64,000 nt of DNA from Heliocidaris tuberculata (lineage: Eukaryota > Echinodermata > Echinoidea > Camarodonta > Echinometridae): contig CM046837.1 of the NCBI GenBank assembly GCA_025618425.1, forward strand, positions 22,258,480-22,322,479. Reading direction: 5' to 3'. The position numbers and the translations under genes were made by a program. Under the pieces are notes generated by a model that was not told the origin of the DNA, ran no database searches, and was given only the letters and a program-made list of their open reading frames with translations. Positions 1 through 11,395 of this stretch are shown here, one piece after another; position 1 is the stretch's first letter; every line of letters starts with the position of its first letter.

Positions 1-1860
1 ATGATGCAAAAACGAGGATGAGATGCTAAGCGAAATGTTGGCCTAGATATTGACTTAATATACCTAGTAAACACCATACGAGGCAACATGCCGTACATAT
101 TATGTTTATCCATTTGTAGTCATGGTTGTGATTATTTATCAAAAATACGTTACAGAATTTGATAGGTAAACAACATTTACATACATATCTTTATAAAAGT
201 GGATCGGTATTATGAAATCTTATGAGAGTTAAAATGGATAACCTCAGTCTTCCACACATCGAGCATGAATTTGTTCGAAGTAGCAATGATTGCACCTCAT
301 CTATGCACTTCTCAATTTCGTTAATGAATGATTGATGTTCTCTACAAGTGAAGGTATAATTGGGTATGATCCCCGTATATAAAAGGTGTATGCCTAGGTG
401 TCTTTTGATGGTATCACTCAGTGGACCCATGTAAAGAACATACCTCAGGAAAATATAAAAAGAGATAAGGAAATATGAAGAAATGTTCAAGGAAATGTAA
501 AGAGGATAGAATGAAGAACAAAGAAATGCATAAGTCTAGAAATAGAAATGAAGAATTGGGAAAACAAATAAATACATAAGGAGAAAAAATAGAGAAGGGA
601 AAGTAACGAAATAAAAATAAGAAAAAAATTAAAGGAAAAAAGCTGACTTGGGTTTTCAAGCTCAAGCTTAAAACCATTAAATAGCTCGTTATTTGTGTCT
701 TCATTAGGAATTAGCTCGAGCTTGTACTGATCGAGATAGTTTCCCCGAATTACAATTAACGCGCTTTTTTGAAAACTCTGTCTGATGAAAACGGGCCTAT
801 TGACCAGACTGCTTTTTCATCTCGCGAAATTTGAAACACAGGGCAGTCTTCACAGAAAATATCTCGGAATTGCTTCAGTATTAAAGGACAATCCTACCCT
901 TGTAAGAATTCGATTCCTAAGAAAAATTATAGAAACAGGATGGTGAAAGATGAGAAGAAATCGCACAAAAAGTAAGAAAGTTATGAATGTTTGAAAAATG
1001 AGATCACTAAATCTATGCGAATCTCAAATTGGTAATTTGGTCGGTCGATCGTGATAGAGCAGCTGCTGCGGCCAACTCTTTCGTTTGCTATACCCTAAAC
1101 ATATCATGAATTTACGGTCTTCGGCAAAGCGCCTTTTCCCCCTGGACAGTATTCAAAATACGTTATAGCTATCATATTGTTATATGTCCTCCAAAAAAAA
1201 AAAAAAGACAAAACAAGATCCTACTGCAAATAATTAACATCTTATTCATTTAGTGTTTTGGAGCTAATGGGACTGTTGCCCACCGCTACGTGGCAGTGAC
1301 ATTACCAATTCGGCCGATTTGAAATTCCCATATGTTTAGTGATTGCAACTTTCAAAAATTCACAACTTTCTTATTGCTTTTCCAATTTTTGTTCAAACTT
1401 TCACGAATCTGCTTCTCTCATTTTTCTGCTTACCACTAAGGCTGGATGTCCTGGTATCGAAACTTACACGAAGCAACGACTGCATTTTCCTCTCGTATCG
1501 GAAATCGCCCATCGATTCGTAGATACATCCATGATCGGTTTAAAACCTTTAATGACGATACTTGGGCCAATGGTATCGATGGTTTGGGGCGGTGATCTTC
1601 GTTACAAAATCCATTTTGCTGGCCTAAAGGCCTGAAGAGAGCCTGAGTTGGAACTGTGTGAGTTTGAGAATCTGTTCCACTAGGGCACCCTGTCAGCTGG
1701 CCCCATGACTATTTTTGCTAATTCCTTTTCTCACCTACGATTTTTTTTTTTTTTTTTTACAACATTGATTTTCTATTCTATTCGTCTATCTCGAATAGCA
1801 TTTGAATTTAAAGAGTAAAATAAAATCAACCAGTGCAGATTGCTGGAGTTAGAAAATTCC
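1..1860. other. AT-rich flank without a recognised gene
   Basis: No domain, splice-bounded exon or transposon end is recognised here. A 99-codon minus-strand reading frame (191-490) contains a few Cys and His residues but matches no family I know; its upstream part is hydrophobic low-complexity sequence. Short poly-A and poly-T runs occur near 1190 and 1741. The stretch is most simply intron or intergenic DNA. Confidence 0.5.
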
Positions 1861-1947
1861 ATGAGTTGTTATACATCTCTCAAACTTAAATGGGCCAGTC
1901 CTAGAACGTGAAAGCGTAACGTAGGAAATAATGAAATATCATATCAG

Positions 1948-2159
1948 GCGGGATATAGATTATGCATTTATTATTGGCCTCAGGTTTTGTCGTCAATCTG
2001 CCAAGAACTTTGATACTGGCAGGACTATGCTTCGCAGGATTACAGGTACACTGGCACATCATACAATTTAACATATGTGATAAACTGTCCTTATCAAAAG
2101 CTTTTCGTTTCAAACACTGCGACAAAGTTATCAATACTACCTCAGGTGCCACAGACCAG
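1948..2159 (+). pseudogene. Decayed SRCR-domain exon, copy 1
   Basis: This is the first of six related segments on the + strand. In one frame it reads SSICQEL, a stop where Gly is expected, then Y-W-Q-D-Y and YTGTSYNLTYVINCP. That resembles the core of scavenger receptor cysteine-rich domains (VCRQLG...TG.IW.D.V.C). The segment ends in CCAG followed by GTGAG, a splice donor shared by the other copies. A TGA in the QLGY motif and a frame change after the NCP motif make it non-coding as read. The other copies show phase 1-1 borders, as is usual for SRCR exons. SRCR domains act in extracellular recognition proteins. The family call rests on comparing all the copies; this copy alone would be weak. 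Confidence 0.55.
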
Positions 2160-2513
2160 GTGAGAGGTTTGACAAGGCTTTAATAGAAACAAAATAATTA
2201 CACACATTAATGATGTTAGAATGTGTTTGTTTGTTGTCGTTTTATTATGGGATGAGTTTTTTTTTTTTTTTTTTTTTTTTTTGCTTAAAACTATAATAGA
2301 CTGAAAATAGGTCTGAATATCATGTATGTTACGCTGGAATTGACATGATTGACAAAACATTCTCAAAATAGAAAATCTTTAAATGACCAAAGAACTACAA
2401 AGAGTTCATTTCACTCATTATCGACAATTCACGTATTCAATGGATTTTTTGTTTCACAGTTCCATCCCCGAACGTTTGTACTAATAACCAATTCAAAAAG
2501 TAAGAATAATCAG

Positions 2514-2516
<3 letters not shown>

Positions 2517-2575
<59 letters not shown>

Positions 2576-2582
2576 ATGTGTG

Positions 2583-2632
<50 letters not shown>
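2517..2632. repeat. (TA)n-(TG)n-(TA)n microsatellite
   Basis: Long TA dinucleotide runs flank a TG run at about 2557-2582. The reading frames across it (Ile-Tyr and Val-Cys repeats) are artefacts of the repeat. Confidence 0.95.
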
Positions 2633-2635
<3 letters not shown>

Positions 2636-2698
2636 TCGAAAGCTTGAAAAACAAAGGAAGATGATAAAAGCTACGACCGTCTCATAGTCCATCTCTTC

Positions 2699-2742
<44 letters not shown>

Positions 2743-2810
2743 GAAGAGATGGACTATGAGACGGTCGTAGCTTTTATCATCTTCCTTTGTTTTTCAAGCT
2801 TTCGATCTAT
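2631..2810. repeat. Perfect 180-bp palindrome with TA centre
   Basis: Positions 2631-2705 are the exact reverse complement of 2736-2810. The centre is a TA dinucleotide run, itself palindromic, so the whole 180 bp can form one hairpin or cruciform. No mismatch was seen in the 75-bp arms. The arms resemble no coding sequence or transposon terminus I recognise. Confidence 0.9.
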
Positions 2811-2869
2811 GATCTCCATCAGGACTGTATAAAAACATAAAATGATGGCTGACATTTACATCGGACGAA

Positions 2870-3390
2870 ACATTTCAATTTCTTACAATCGTTCATTTTA
2901 TCATAATGATTATAATTATAATAATGTAAATTGTTATTTTTATTGTTATCATTATCATTATTATTATCATTATTATATTATACCTCCTACTAAAGCAACT
3001 ATGAGTGACCACCAACTTTGCATGCGAGGAACATATATATATATATATATACATATGTGTTAATTATTGTTAGAGGGCAAGTCTGAATCATTTTTAACTT
3101 TTGAAAGACAAACATATGCGGTATCCAAGTTTATTCTTACTAGGGGGGAAATGATTGGAAACATCATTGCAGGGTTTTTGAAATTAACATGACACAAGTT
3201 TTCGAACGAGCTGGTTCTCCCCAACAATTCACCGCGCGTCAATCTGTGTGACGTAAGAACCTCACTTTGGGTTAGCTTGAGATGTCGTAGAGTAAAGGCG
3301 CGTATTTTCGGCCAGAAGGAGATTTTAGCCGGTCCGTCGTATCCATAGTAAAATCACTTAAAAGGGCATAGCATACAAAGTAAAAAAATA
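2870..3390. other. Non-coding stretch before the foldback element
   Basis: ATT/CAT trinucleotide-like low complexity at 2905-2980 and a short TA run near 3033 are present. I see no gene in the remainder. Confidence 0.5.
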
Positions 3391-3394
3391 TTTT

Positions 3395-3594
3395 AAACAA
3401 CTCTTCAAAAATTTTAAACAACACTGTTTAAGCCGGTCACTCTAACAACTGTTGTTTAAAATGTTAAACAACTACGGCTGTTTAAATTTTAAACAGCCTG
3501 TTGTTTAAAATTTTTAATTTTTTTTTTTTAAACAACGGCTTTTAAACAACTAGGTTATTTAAATTAAGCTGTTTAAACACACACAGTTGTTTAA
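3395..3594. repeat. TTGTTTAAA tier, left outer part
   Basis: The motifs TTGTTTAAA / TTTAAACAA occur about every 15-30 bases in both orientations, each centred on the palindrome TTTAAA. It is the outermost tier of the left foldback arm and continues after the inserted Kolobok element. Confidence 0.85.
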
Positions 3595-3916
3595 AGGTTC
3601 CCTTTTATGGAATTACAAAAGAACTTCAATTAGTAGACTTTTCTACTGTGAATCCAGATCTGTCAACCATTTTACCTGAATTCCATTCATTAATCTGTAA
3701 ACTTGAAAATAAAAAATTAATTGGGAACGCCCCTAAATTTTTTGGAAAATCGGTCCAGCGATCGATGACGTCATGTGACGTCACACTCAGAATGCTTGAC
3801 TCCACGCAAGCTGAAAGTGTGTGTGTGTAGGCTATTGAACTTCCTGTAGAATCCTAGCTTCGACTTCGTGCCATTACAGCCCTTCATTTTAGTTTTTTTT
3901 AAATCCTATATCAACG

Positions 3917-4126
3917 ATGGCATCTTCTTCAGACAGCGAAGACACCTATTCGGGATCAGATATATCTGATTTGGAGAACCAAGAAGAAATAAAAGAGGAA
4001 TTAGGGGCACGGCCGTATATTTTTGAACCAGACATGTCGTATTCTGGCCAAGATTCTGATTATATGACAGAGACGTCCCTGATTTCAATAACGGAGAAGA
4101 TATCGACGGGAGACTTGGGAATTTAA
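3917..4126 (+). CDS. Acidic N-terminal ORF resembling P2X7-like proteins
   Basis: This 69-codon frame begins with a Ser/Asp/Glu-rich stretch (MASSSDSEDTYSGSD), followed by GARPYIFEP at about residues 30-38. Acidic Ser-rich leaders before a PYxFEP motif are common in uncharacterised invertebrate proteins with a P2X7 C-terminus-like zinc-binding domain. Just downstream, in another frame, the text reads GEDIDGRLGN, which resembles the RLGN..WC start of that domain, so a frameshift or undetected intron may separate the two. It is transcribed opposite to the THAP exon of the same element and is also present, shortened, in copy 2. It could be captured cargo or part of the transposon's own gene set. 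The family assignment is tentative. Confidence 0.4.
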   Translation: MASSSDSEDTYSGSDISDLENQEEIKEELGARPYIFEPDMSYSGQDSDYMTETSLISITEKISTGDLGI

Positions 4127-4928
4127 CTAGTAATTGCCTTTGGATAATTAGATTGCCGAATAAATTTTAATTTACGCATATCCACGAATTATGAATCTTG
4201 TTTGCGCTTGCAAAATGCCCCAGTCCTGATGTGGCTGAGCTGATAGCTGATTGAGGCAGTGAGCTCGACGTGCGCAGGTGTACACGCCGCGCCGTTCGGT
4301 CGTTCGCCTGCGCTGCTGACCCTGCCTAGGCTTGGTCAGGTTTTACTGGTGCATGGGGTGGTAGCGTTTTGTTTCTAGTCATATGAATTTCATGGTCCAG
4401 TTAAGCGATCACCGGTCAGAACCGCCCAATCTCACAATCATTATAACGTTATGCGTATGGGACAAAATCGTGCCTAAGTCGCTTACTACTGCGATAAGCT
4501 CCTCAACAAAAAATCCTAAGTGCACAACTAGATATAAAATCCCCAGTATTTTCTCAATCTAATGATATATTTTTTCATTCATTTCGAGAAAAAAAAATCC
4601 ATGTCATTTTTCACATGTCTAAGAGCTAGTTTGCTCGATGTCAACCCATTATGTGTGTAATATGTATGTAAAATTCTCTTGTTTTTCTCACCTCCGTGTG
4701 GCTCCGTGCTTTCAACCCAATGTTATTTGAAAATGTGTGTCAGCTAAAATTTTTGCACACCCGCCAAATTAAAGCTTTTCACTTCAGCTTTTTACTGATA
4801 TAAACGTTATTTGGTTTGGTTGAAAATTTTCCATGTCATTTTCCTTGTCATATCAGACTTTAAATACCAAAATCATCAATTTTACAGAGCTAAAACCCGG
4901 GCCGCGTCGTTGGCGCGGCATATGGCAA

Positions 4929-4981
4929 ACACACACAGCATGCAGTCAGTACATATCATACTGACTGCATGCTGTGTGTGT
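4929..4981. repeat. Perfect hairpin with CA/TG-repeat stem
   Basis: The arms ACACACAGCATGCAGTCAGTA and its reverse complement surround a 7-base loop near 4952-4958. It lies inside Kolobok copy 1, in the portion missing from copy 2. Confidence 0.85.
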
Positions 4982-5645
4982 GTGTGTGCCGTACAGCGTG
5001 CAGTCACCAGTCAGTACGTATCATACTCAATTTGGCAAGAATCATTGCCGTGCTTGAAAAGTGAGTTTGTCGGGTTTTCTGTATAAACTTGTGAAGTAAG
5101 TTGCACGACAAGCTTTTTATTTATCGTACGTTCTTAAAGTGTATTTTGATACAGAAAATATGCCTGGAAATTGAATAATTGCAAAGATATTAAAGTGCAT
5201 CATACTAGGGACGTAAAAGCAACTCATTAACTCATTTGCAAAGCTCGCCTGATCATGCAGTGCATGCATGCATGCGCTGCCGACCTATGTGGACAGGAGC
5301 ATTCAGCCCAGGGGTGCATTGCAGAAATATTCCCTCCCTGTAACTAGCTCTCTGCAATAGCGCGTCAATGAGACTCGGGCTGCGCGCAAATTAAAAAAAA
5401 AAAGTTCCGCGTCCCCTCTCTGTGAATAGAGTAGTCCTACAAGAAGCCAGACCAGTCGACCAATCCTGAACGACCACTGCGCACTGCATGCCAGAGCGTG
5501 TATTATGTCCCAAATTACACCGCACAGCTGATCGCTTCAAGAATTAATGTGTCAAATTGAGTGGACAAATCGGGGTAAACAAATTCATATGAATTCTAAT
5601 ATTGATATCAGAAAACTCTTAGCTCTCCTGTTATCTTGCTTGTTT

Positions 5646-6020
5646 TCATTGTGCTGCTATGAATAACAAGTACCGGTAGACTAAGTTAGTGTAGGTACAG
5701 TGATAGTTGATCAATAGATATATTATGATCAATAGATACCGTAGATCAAGTTTGATTTTGGGGATGGCATCTTGCTTCAGGGACGGCCTCTTCTTGATGC
5801 CAAACGCCGCATGCAGCCCCGTACTATCGAGGAAGTCCTCCGCACAAAAGTGCTCGGAACACACGACACTGCGGTCACTCGGCCCCTTCCAATGGACGCG
5901 AGTTAGTTTCACTTTTGAGATCCATTTTCTTCTAATATTTGGGTCTTTGGGGAATAAATGTAGACTTACACCCTCCTTTGTGATGTTGCTGCAACCTGCA
6001 ACGACACAGAGTTGCGGCAT
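5646..6020 (-). CDS. THAP-domain exon of Kolobok transposase
   Basis: The frame begins MPQLCVVAGCSN and shows a THAP (C2CH) DNA-binding domain. Visible features are Cys5 and Cys10, the LHLFPKDP segment, RRKW, WKGPS, the VCSEHF motif with the second Cys and the His, and DAIPKI matching the C-terminal AVPTIF-type box. The domain ends about 90 residues in, near a possible donor (ACG/GTATCT at about 5747). The codons beyond it look like intron and run into a stop. THAP domains in Kolobok transposases bind the transposon ends. No transposase core follows within the element. The start is the ATG directly preceding the zinc-binding Cys, the usual position in THAP proteins. The reading frame of the domain is intact. 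Confidence 0.85.
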   Translation of the reverse strand: MPQLCVVAGCSNITKEGVSLHLFPKDPNIRRKWISKVKLTRVHWKGPSDRSVVCSEHFCAEDFLDSTGLHAAFGIKKRPSLKQDAIPKIKLDLRYLLIIIYLLINYHCTYTNLVYRYLLFIAAQ

Positions 6021-6336
6021 ACTTCGCTTTAGAGGTGGTTTTTCGAGGTGGTATACAACTGCAAGTTAGTTTGCACGCGTGATATATGCTAGATATTGTA
6101 AACAAGCACCGGCAATGTCGGTTTGTGACGTCACACGTCAATCATGCTCGAAGAACGAGAATTCGGGGTTTAAAAGGGGGCAGAGCTTAGCAGACTCTTT
6201 TAGGCCTGAATACCTGGGGAAAATATTATTTTAAAAATATTCAGATACGTATTCATTGCAAACGGATGTCATTTTTCAATTTAGATGAGTATCATGTACA
6301 AAATAACAAGAATTAGAATTTCATAGCAGGGAACCT

Positions 6337-6540
6337 TTAAAACTTTTTCACAACTATTGTTTAAAATATTTGTTGTTTAAAAAACATCTAGGTTGTTTAA
6401 ATCAAGTTGTTTAAAACTTTTTGCACAGCTGTTGTTTAAAAAATACATTCAAAGTTAATTGTTCAAAATAATTGTTTCAAACATTATAGTGCCTACAGAT
6501 GTGTTTAAACATACACGGTTTTAAGGCTGTTGTACACAAA
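6337..6540. repeat. TTGTTTAAA tier, left inner part
   Basis: This continues the outer tier beyond the Kolobok insertion, with repeated TTGTTTAAA and TTTAAACA blocks. The equivalent right-arm tier (17915-18045) is uninterrupted. Confidence 0.8.
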
Positions 6541-6577
6541 TAAGTTCCAATGCCAGAGCTGATTGATACGTTCAGAG
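6541..6577 (+). pseudogene. Inward-facing short exon, left arm
   Basis: The text corresponds to KFQ-MPELIDTF followed by the donor GGTAAGCATTTAGA, and matches the better preserved minus-strand exon at 17788-17857 in the right arm. One base is missing here between FQ and MPEL, and the upstream codons have diverged, so it is broken. It points toward the loop. Confidence 0.6.
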
Positions 6578-6780
6578 GTAAGCATTTAGACTAAATATAT
6601 TGTAATCTCATCGAGTTTATACTCAAGACATATTCGTGTTGCGGTGACATCTACATGATGTCTAGATCTAGACCACATCCACAAAATAAATTATGTGGAC
6701 CTGGAACTTTGCAGCGCAGCGCAGTTTAAGTTATTTGCACACAGTATACCGGACCCACGCGCGCGTATGGCAAGCCTTAT
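6578..6780. other. Left-arm linker
   Basis: The sequence mirrors 17581-17787: the region after the donor, the GATCTAGA-type block near 6664, GCAGCGCAGTTTAA near 6714, and GCGCGC...TATGGCAAGCC near 6760. Divergence between the arms is visible, so they are not a recent copy. Confidence 0.65.
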
Positions 6781-7066
6781 TGATATTCAAAGTGATTTTT
6801 TGATATCACAAATTCGAATTCGTGATGTCACGAATTCTAATTTGTGATATCACGAAATGGAATTAGTGATATCAAAAATTCAATTTGTGATATCAGGAAT
6901 AGAATTTTTGATATCACGAATTCCCATTGGTTTATCAGATAAACCCAATTTTTGATATGATGCAATTTTTCATATGATGGAATTTATGATATCACAAATT
7001 CCATTTTGTGATATCACTAATTCCATTTCGTGATATCACTAATTCCAATTTGTGATATCAAAAAAT
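6781..7066. repeat. GATATC tier, left arm
   Basis: Degenerate repeats of the form TTTGTGATATCACAAATTC alternate in both orientations about every 28-30 bases. The palindromes GATATC and GAATTC recur throughout. The tier is mirrored at 17150-17580. Confidence 0.9.
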
Positions 7067-7079
7067 GGCAAAGGAATTC

Positions 7080-7362
7080 TAGCACTCATGTTGTGCAAAA
7101 AATCACTTTGATTTCGAGCATTATTTTTGTGCAGAAATTCAGCTTGGTATTCGAGTGTTAGTTGTGTGCTCGAATTCACTTGGTATTCGAGCATTACTTT
7201 AGCGCAGAAATTCAGCTGTGTATTCGAGCGTTAGTTGTGTGCTCGAATTCACTTGGTATTCGAGCATTACTTTAGTGCAGAAATTCAGCTGTGTATTCGA
7301 GCGTTAGTTGTGTGCTCGAATTCACTTGGTATTCGAGCATTACTTTAGTGCAGAAATTTATG
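7080..7362. repeat. TTCGAGC tier, left arm
   Basis: A unit of about 60-70 bp (ATTCAGCTGTGTATTCGAGCG, then a block with GTGCTCGAATTCACTTGG, then GAGCATTACTTTAGTGCAGA) is repeated several times. The last units are almost identical to each other, indicating recent local amplification. The mirrored tier is at 16041-17150. Confidence 0.9.
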
Positions 7363-7556
7363 GCAAGCCATCGGGGTCTACTTACGTCTACTAGTACGCG
7401 TACCCAGTAGACGTCACGTAAAACCAAACGGTACGTCACGTCTACTCGTTACGTGACGTGTACCCAATTTCGTGTACTCTGTCGTGACCTTACGTCACGT
7501 CACGTCTGTTCAATTACGTGTGCTTTGTTCAATACGTCACGTCTTCTTTGAAATGG
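7363..7556. repeat. ACGTCACGT tier, left arm
   Basis: After the arm-specific junction around ATGGCAAGCCATCGGGG, ACGTCACGT, ACGTGACGT and TACGCGTAC palindromes are densely packed. The mirrored tier is at 15730-16040. Confidence 0.85.
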
Positions 7557-7569
7557 TCTAATTCCAGGC

Positions 7570-7617
<48 letters not shown>
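7570..7617. repeat. Poly-T at inner end of left arm
   Basis: An uninterrupted run of more than 45 T marks the arm-loop border. The right arm has a matching poly-A at 15686-15712. Confidence 0.95.
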
Positions 7618-7620
<3 letters not shown>

Positions 7621-10549
7621 GAGACCGCTTCTATTCTCTACATAGGGGATGTGCCGGGATATGACTATGAGAGTTTGGGAAATCAAATCCCGATTATCAG
7701 GATTCCCCTCTTTGTTATGAAAATGGATGGCTCTATCATGATCAAGTTCAGGGGTCGCTGAACCGGGGGGGGGGGGGTGATCTGGCTAGGGAGTGCAGGC
7801 TTCCCCTCCACACACATACACGCACACACACACTCCCCTTTGCTTATATTAATAATAACATATTATGCTCTTACTCATGCTCAACCTCCTGCCCCCACTT
7901 TTCAAACGCTCTGTGGCCCGTGAACTAATAATTGTTATGTCTTTCCACGTATACCAACATCGTTTTCAGGCCTAGCCAACTTGATATTAGGGGTGCCCTA
8001 TTTCATGAGCCTTTTTTTTTCAAGACATGTATACTGCGGTTTGTGGTCTATGATCTTCACTTTTGCATAAACTGAAAATGAGGGAAAGGTAACCATTTCC
8101 TTTGTTTTCATAATAGAAGATCGGACAGGCATGCAATCACTAAAAAAGAAGAAAATGAAAAAAGAAAATTACATTTTGTACTTGCATGATAGCCCTCCTG
8201 CCCTCGAGTTTGGGGGCAAAAAACTCTCAAGAAAAACAGAAAAGGAAAATTACATGTAATAATAATTTTCCATTACAACGATTTATAGGCTTAATAAGCT
8301 TATTAGTGCTCTAAAATGCAAACTTTCATCATTTAAAACCAAAATTTTCTCACACGGTCACCATCCTCCCTCGTGTATTGATACAAAATGTAGCAGATGC
8401 TTGCTTCCATTTATCGGGGGAAGTAATTTTGCCCCACTCCACGACAATCAAATTTACCATTGCGATCAGCTTTCTAGTACTCTAAAAGGTAAGGCTTCAT
8501 CATTCTAACCCCCCCCCCCTATTTTTTTTTTTTTTTTTTTTACTTCCGGCGCTACGCTCCAGGTGCCCTGGAAGGGTCCTAGCTTATTTTATTTATTTAT
8601 TTATTATATTTATTTTTCTTTTGGGGCTGGGGCAAACACTCTGAAGGCCCACCTCAAAAGCTTACTACTTGCTCACAACCCAACCCCTACCCCCCGCCCC
8701 CCCCCCCCCCCCCGAAGAAGCCCATTCCCCTATTTTGTCATACATATATATTTCATGTTATTTTGAAAGTGGAAGATTTAGAAATTTTATCCCTCCAAAA
8801 TTGCAAAACGTGAAGCACGCTTATCATCCCTTGTTTGCCGTGGGGACACTCGTTTTTCCGTAGGTTCGTTTTTCCGAAGGTTCGGGTTATTTTAAAACCT
8901 GAAAACTGAATTTACACAGTATCCCCCTCTTTGACGGGGATCCGGGCCGCTATTTTTTTATTTTTTTTTTGTCAGGACTTGCGGGGCCGGCCCTATAATG
9001 AACAAATTCGTAGGCCACAGAACGGGAAGGGGGGGGGGGGAGGGGGCTAGGGGGCTGCAGCCCTCCATGTTTACACACTAGAGATTCGTTTCATTATGCT
9101 TAATACCGTGGAATTCCAATAAAACTCTGAATCCCCCCTCCATTTAAAAAAAATCATGCATTATATTTTCCACTTATAGAAACATCATTTACAGTGTTAA
9201 CAAACTTGAAATTAGTGCGCCCTTAGAAAGGTTTATTGCAGGACTATATTTCTGAAAGCATGTCTGTTTCTGGTTTTATATATGTTCATTGTTTTACTTG
9301 GTTTCCATAAGGGAATAAATAACACGTAATCACAAGAAAAAAAAATTATCACATTTTGTATGTGCATTGGTACGTCGGTGCAGCCCTGTATTTTCCCCTC
9401 TGCCACTTTTTGTATCGTCCTATTAAAATATTCTCTTCGTTTATATTGTTTTCCTTGTTCATTTATTCCCTTGCCGTCTTCTTCTGATTTCTCTTGCTTT
9501 GTTCATGGAAGGAAACGGACGTGTGACTCGAACAGTGGGGTGGGGGTAATCAGAAGGACCCTTTCGATGGACAATCAAAATTGACCTGGATTAGCCGGGG
9601 GGGGGGGGGGGGAGAATAACTGGATGAAACCTAGAGGAAAAAGTTCAGCAAAACTCCTGCTATCATGAATGGCCATGCACTGTCAGACATTTCAAATTGC
9701 GGCAGATGCGCGGATGCCCGCCAGACGCCCCCACCCCCTCCCTCATTGAGCGAGGTAGGCCTAGGTTGGAAAGGTATCATACCCAATGCACTCAAGCAGA
9801 ATAATATGCCACACGTCATCTTAAATGGTTGCTTGTACCCCCGCCCCCCCCCCCCCAAAAAAAAAAGGGGGGGTGAATGGAGGAGGGCAGAATTGAATGG
9901 ATCAGTAGGAGAACCTCAATATTTAAAAAAGTCAGGGGATAAATATCAAGCATGATTCCACGTATTACAAGTGACATCTGGATGACATTGTTGGGCTACA
10001 ACAGTGATAAGACCCCATGGCTTACCCCCCCCCCCCCCTTCTCGATAAGAATGATAATAATGATCGGCAGGGAAGGGCTGCCTGGTGAATTCCAGTCGTA
10101 AATGTTCATAATTGCAAGACAATAAATGGGAAGGGGTAGGAAAAATAACGAAATGAAATAGGATGAAAATACGCGGCAGAACTCCCTCTATCGTGCCCAC
10201 TGTAAGACATTAAATTTGAAATGGTGGGGGATGTCCGTCAGACGCCTCCGAATAAATGACCTAATCCCCATTCACTGAGATACGTCAGCTAGAGAGGTAT
10301 CAGGATGGGATAGAAAGTATTCAAAAGAAATTTACATAATGTATGATGTTCGTATGTTGTATGTCATATGAAGTGGGTTCTTATGAATATTATATTATAC
10401 TGCCCCTGCACAAAAAAGAAGAGAGAAAAAAAGCAAGTATTAGCTGTATTAGCAAGAGCAGTAATAAATTTATATCAAGAAAAGCCTTGATCAGGGGCGG
10501 CGCGCCCGCGGGGGGAGGCAGGGGGCACAATGCCCCCAGTTTTTCAAGT

Positions 10550-10790
10550 ACCCCAAAAGTGCCCTTTTTATTTCTGAAAAATGCCCCCTTTCCCTCCGAT
10601 AAGTGCCCATTTTACTACTAGATGTGCCCCTTTTCCTTTCTAATAAGTGCCTTTCCCCTTCTGATAAGCGCCCCTTTTTGGCCTTCTGAAAAGTGCCCCT
10701 TTTCAAATCTGATAACTGCTACCTTATCTCTCTGATAACTATCCTTTTCTCCTTCTGATAAGTGCCCCTTTTCGAATCTAAATATTGCCC
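10550..10790. repeat. AAGTGCCCCTTTTYCTTCTGAT minisatellite
   Basis: A degenerate unit of roughly 30 bases with core TCTGATAAGTGCCCCTTTT is repeated about eight times inside the hAT-type element. Similar units appear at its other end (11505-11560) and at 13850-13995. The Arg/Lys/Glu-rich minus-strand frame here is a by-product. Confidence 0.85.
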
Positions 10791-11273
10791 CGTATTCTCT
10801 TTTTTTTTCGGGGGTGGGGGGACAAAAAGAGCCATATCTAGCTACAAAGAATCGGTGCGGCTTTCAAGTACCCATATTACTACAACATTTCTCATTCCGC
10901 TCGCTCGAATGTGCCAATAATTTACACCAAGTAAGTGCAGTATTTTCTGAAAATGTCCCCATAACTCGCTCGCTACGCTCGCTAGCTCTTACAGTATATA
11001 TAATGAAATCAAGCAGATCGCAGAAAGTATGTATATCGGTGTAATCCTAAAGAAAACGACAGGGTTAATGTACAAATTAAAAGATCATTCGACATTCCCC
11101 CAATTAGATTTGCTGCTGTCATTTTCATTGTACTTAATGTATAACTCAAGGACTCCAGCAATAGAAAAAAAGTCCGACAATTTTTGCTCGCTCGCTTAGC
11201 TTTCTCGCACATGAATCGTTAGACCATTACACACAACTGCGTATCAGGAAAGCTGAAGTAGTGACCAGAGCAG

Positions 11274-11395
11274 CGTTTCATCAAACGGTCATAAGTACAA
11301 GTTCGCCGACATCCCATTGAAACGCGTGTATCAACATTAACATGCGTTTCAATGGGGTGTCGGCGAACTTGTACTTATGACGGTTTGATGAAACG
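11274..11395. repeat. Near-perfect inverted repeat inside hAT-type element
   Basis: Arms of about 51 bp (CGTTTCATCAAACGGTCATA onward, and its reverse complement) surround a loop of about 20 bp. Only one or two differences are visible. It may be a small foldback MITE inserted in the larger element. Confidence 0.85.

Larger units (their letters stand above)
3595..6336 (-). mobile_element. Kolobok-type DNA transposon, copy 1
   Basis: The ends are AGGTTCCCTTTTATGGAATT on the left and the inverse of AGGTTCCCTGCTATGAAATT on the right, about 20-bp terminal inverted repeats. Each end abuts TTAA (3591-3594 and 6337-6340). TTAA target duplications with a THAP-domain transposase are diagnostic of the Kolobok superfamily. 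The 2742-bp element holds a minus-strand THAP exon near its right end and a plus-strand acidic ORF near its left end. I see no catalytic transposase region, so it is probably non-autonomous. It lies inside the TTTAAA-rich tier of the foldback element, a TTAA-dense target. Confidence 0.85.

Noticed and set aside
5707..6069. 120-codon plus-strand frame opposite the THAP exon
   Set aside because: It is the shadow of the THAP domain on the other strand.
7080..7362. Regularly spaced direct repeats that superficially resemble a CRISPR array
   Set aside because: Units of 60-70 bp repeat in full without unique spacers, alternate in orientation, and lie in a eukaryotic foldback arm with no cas genes.
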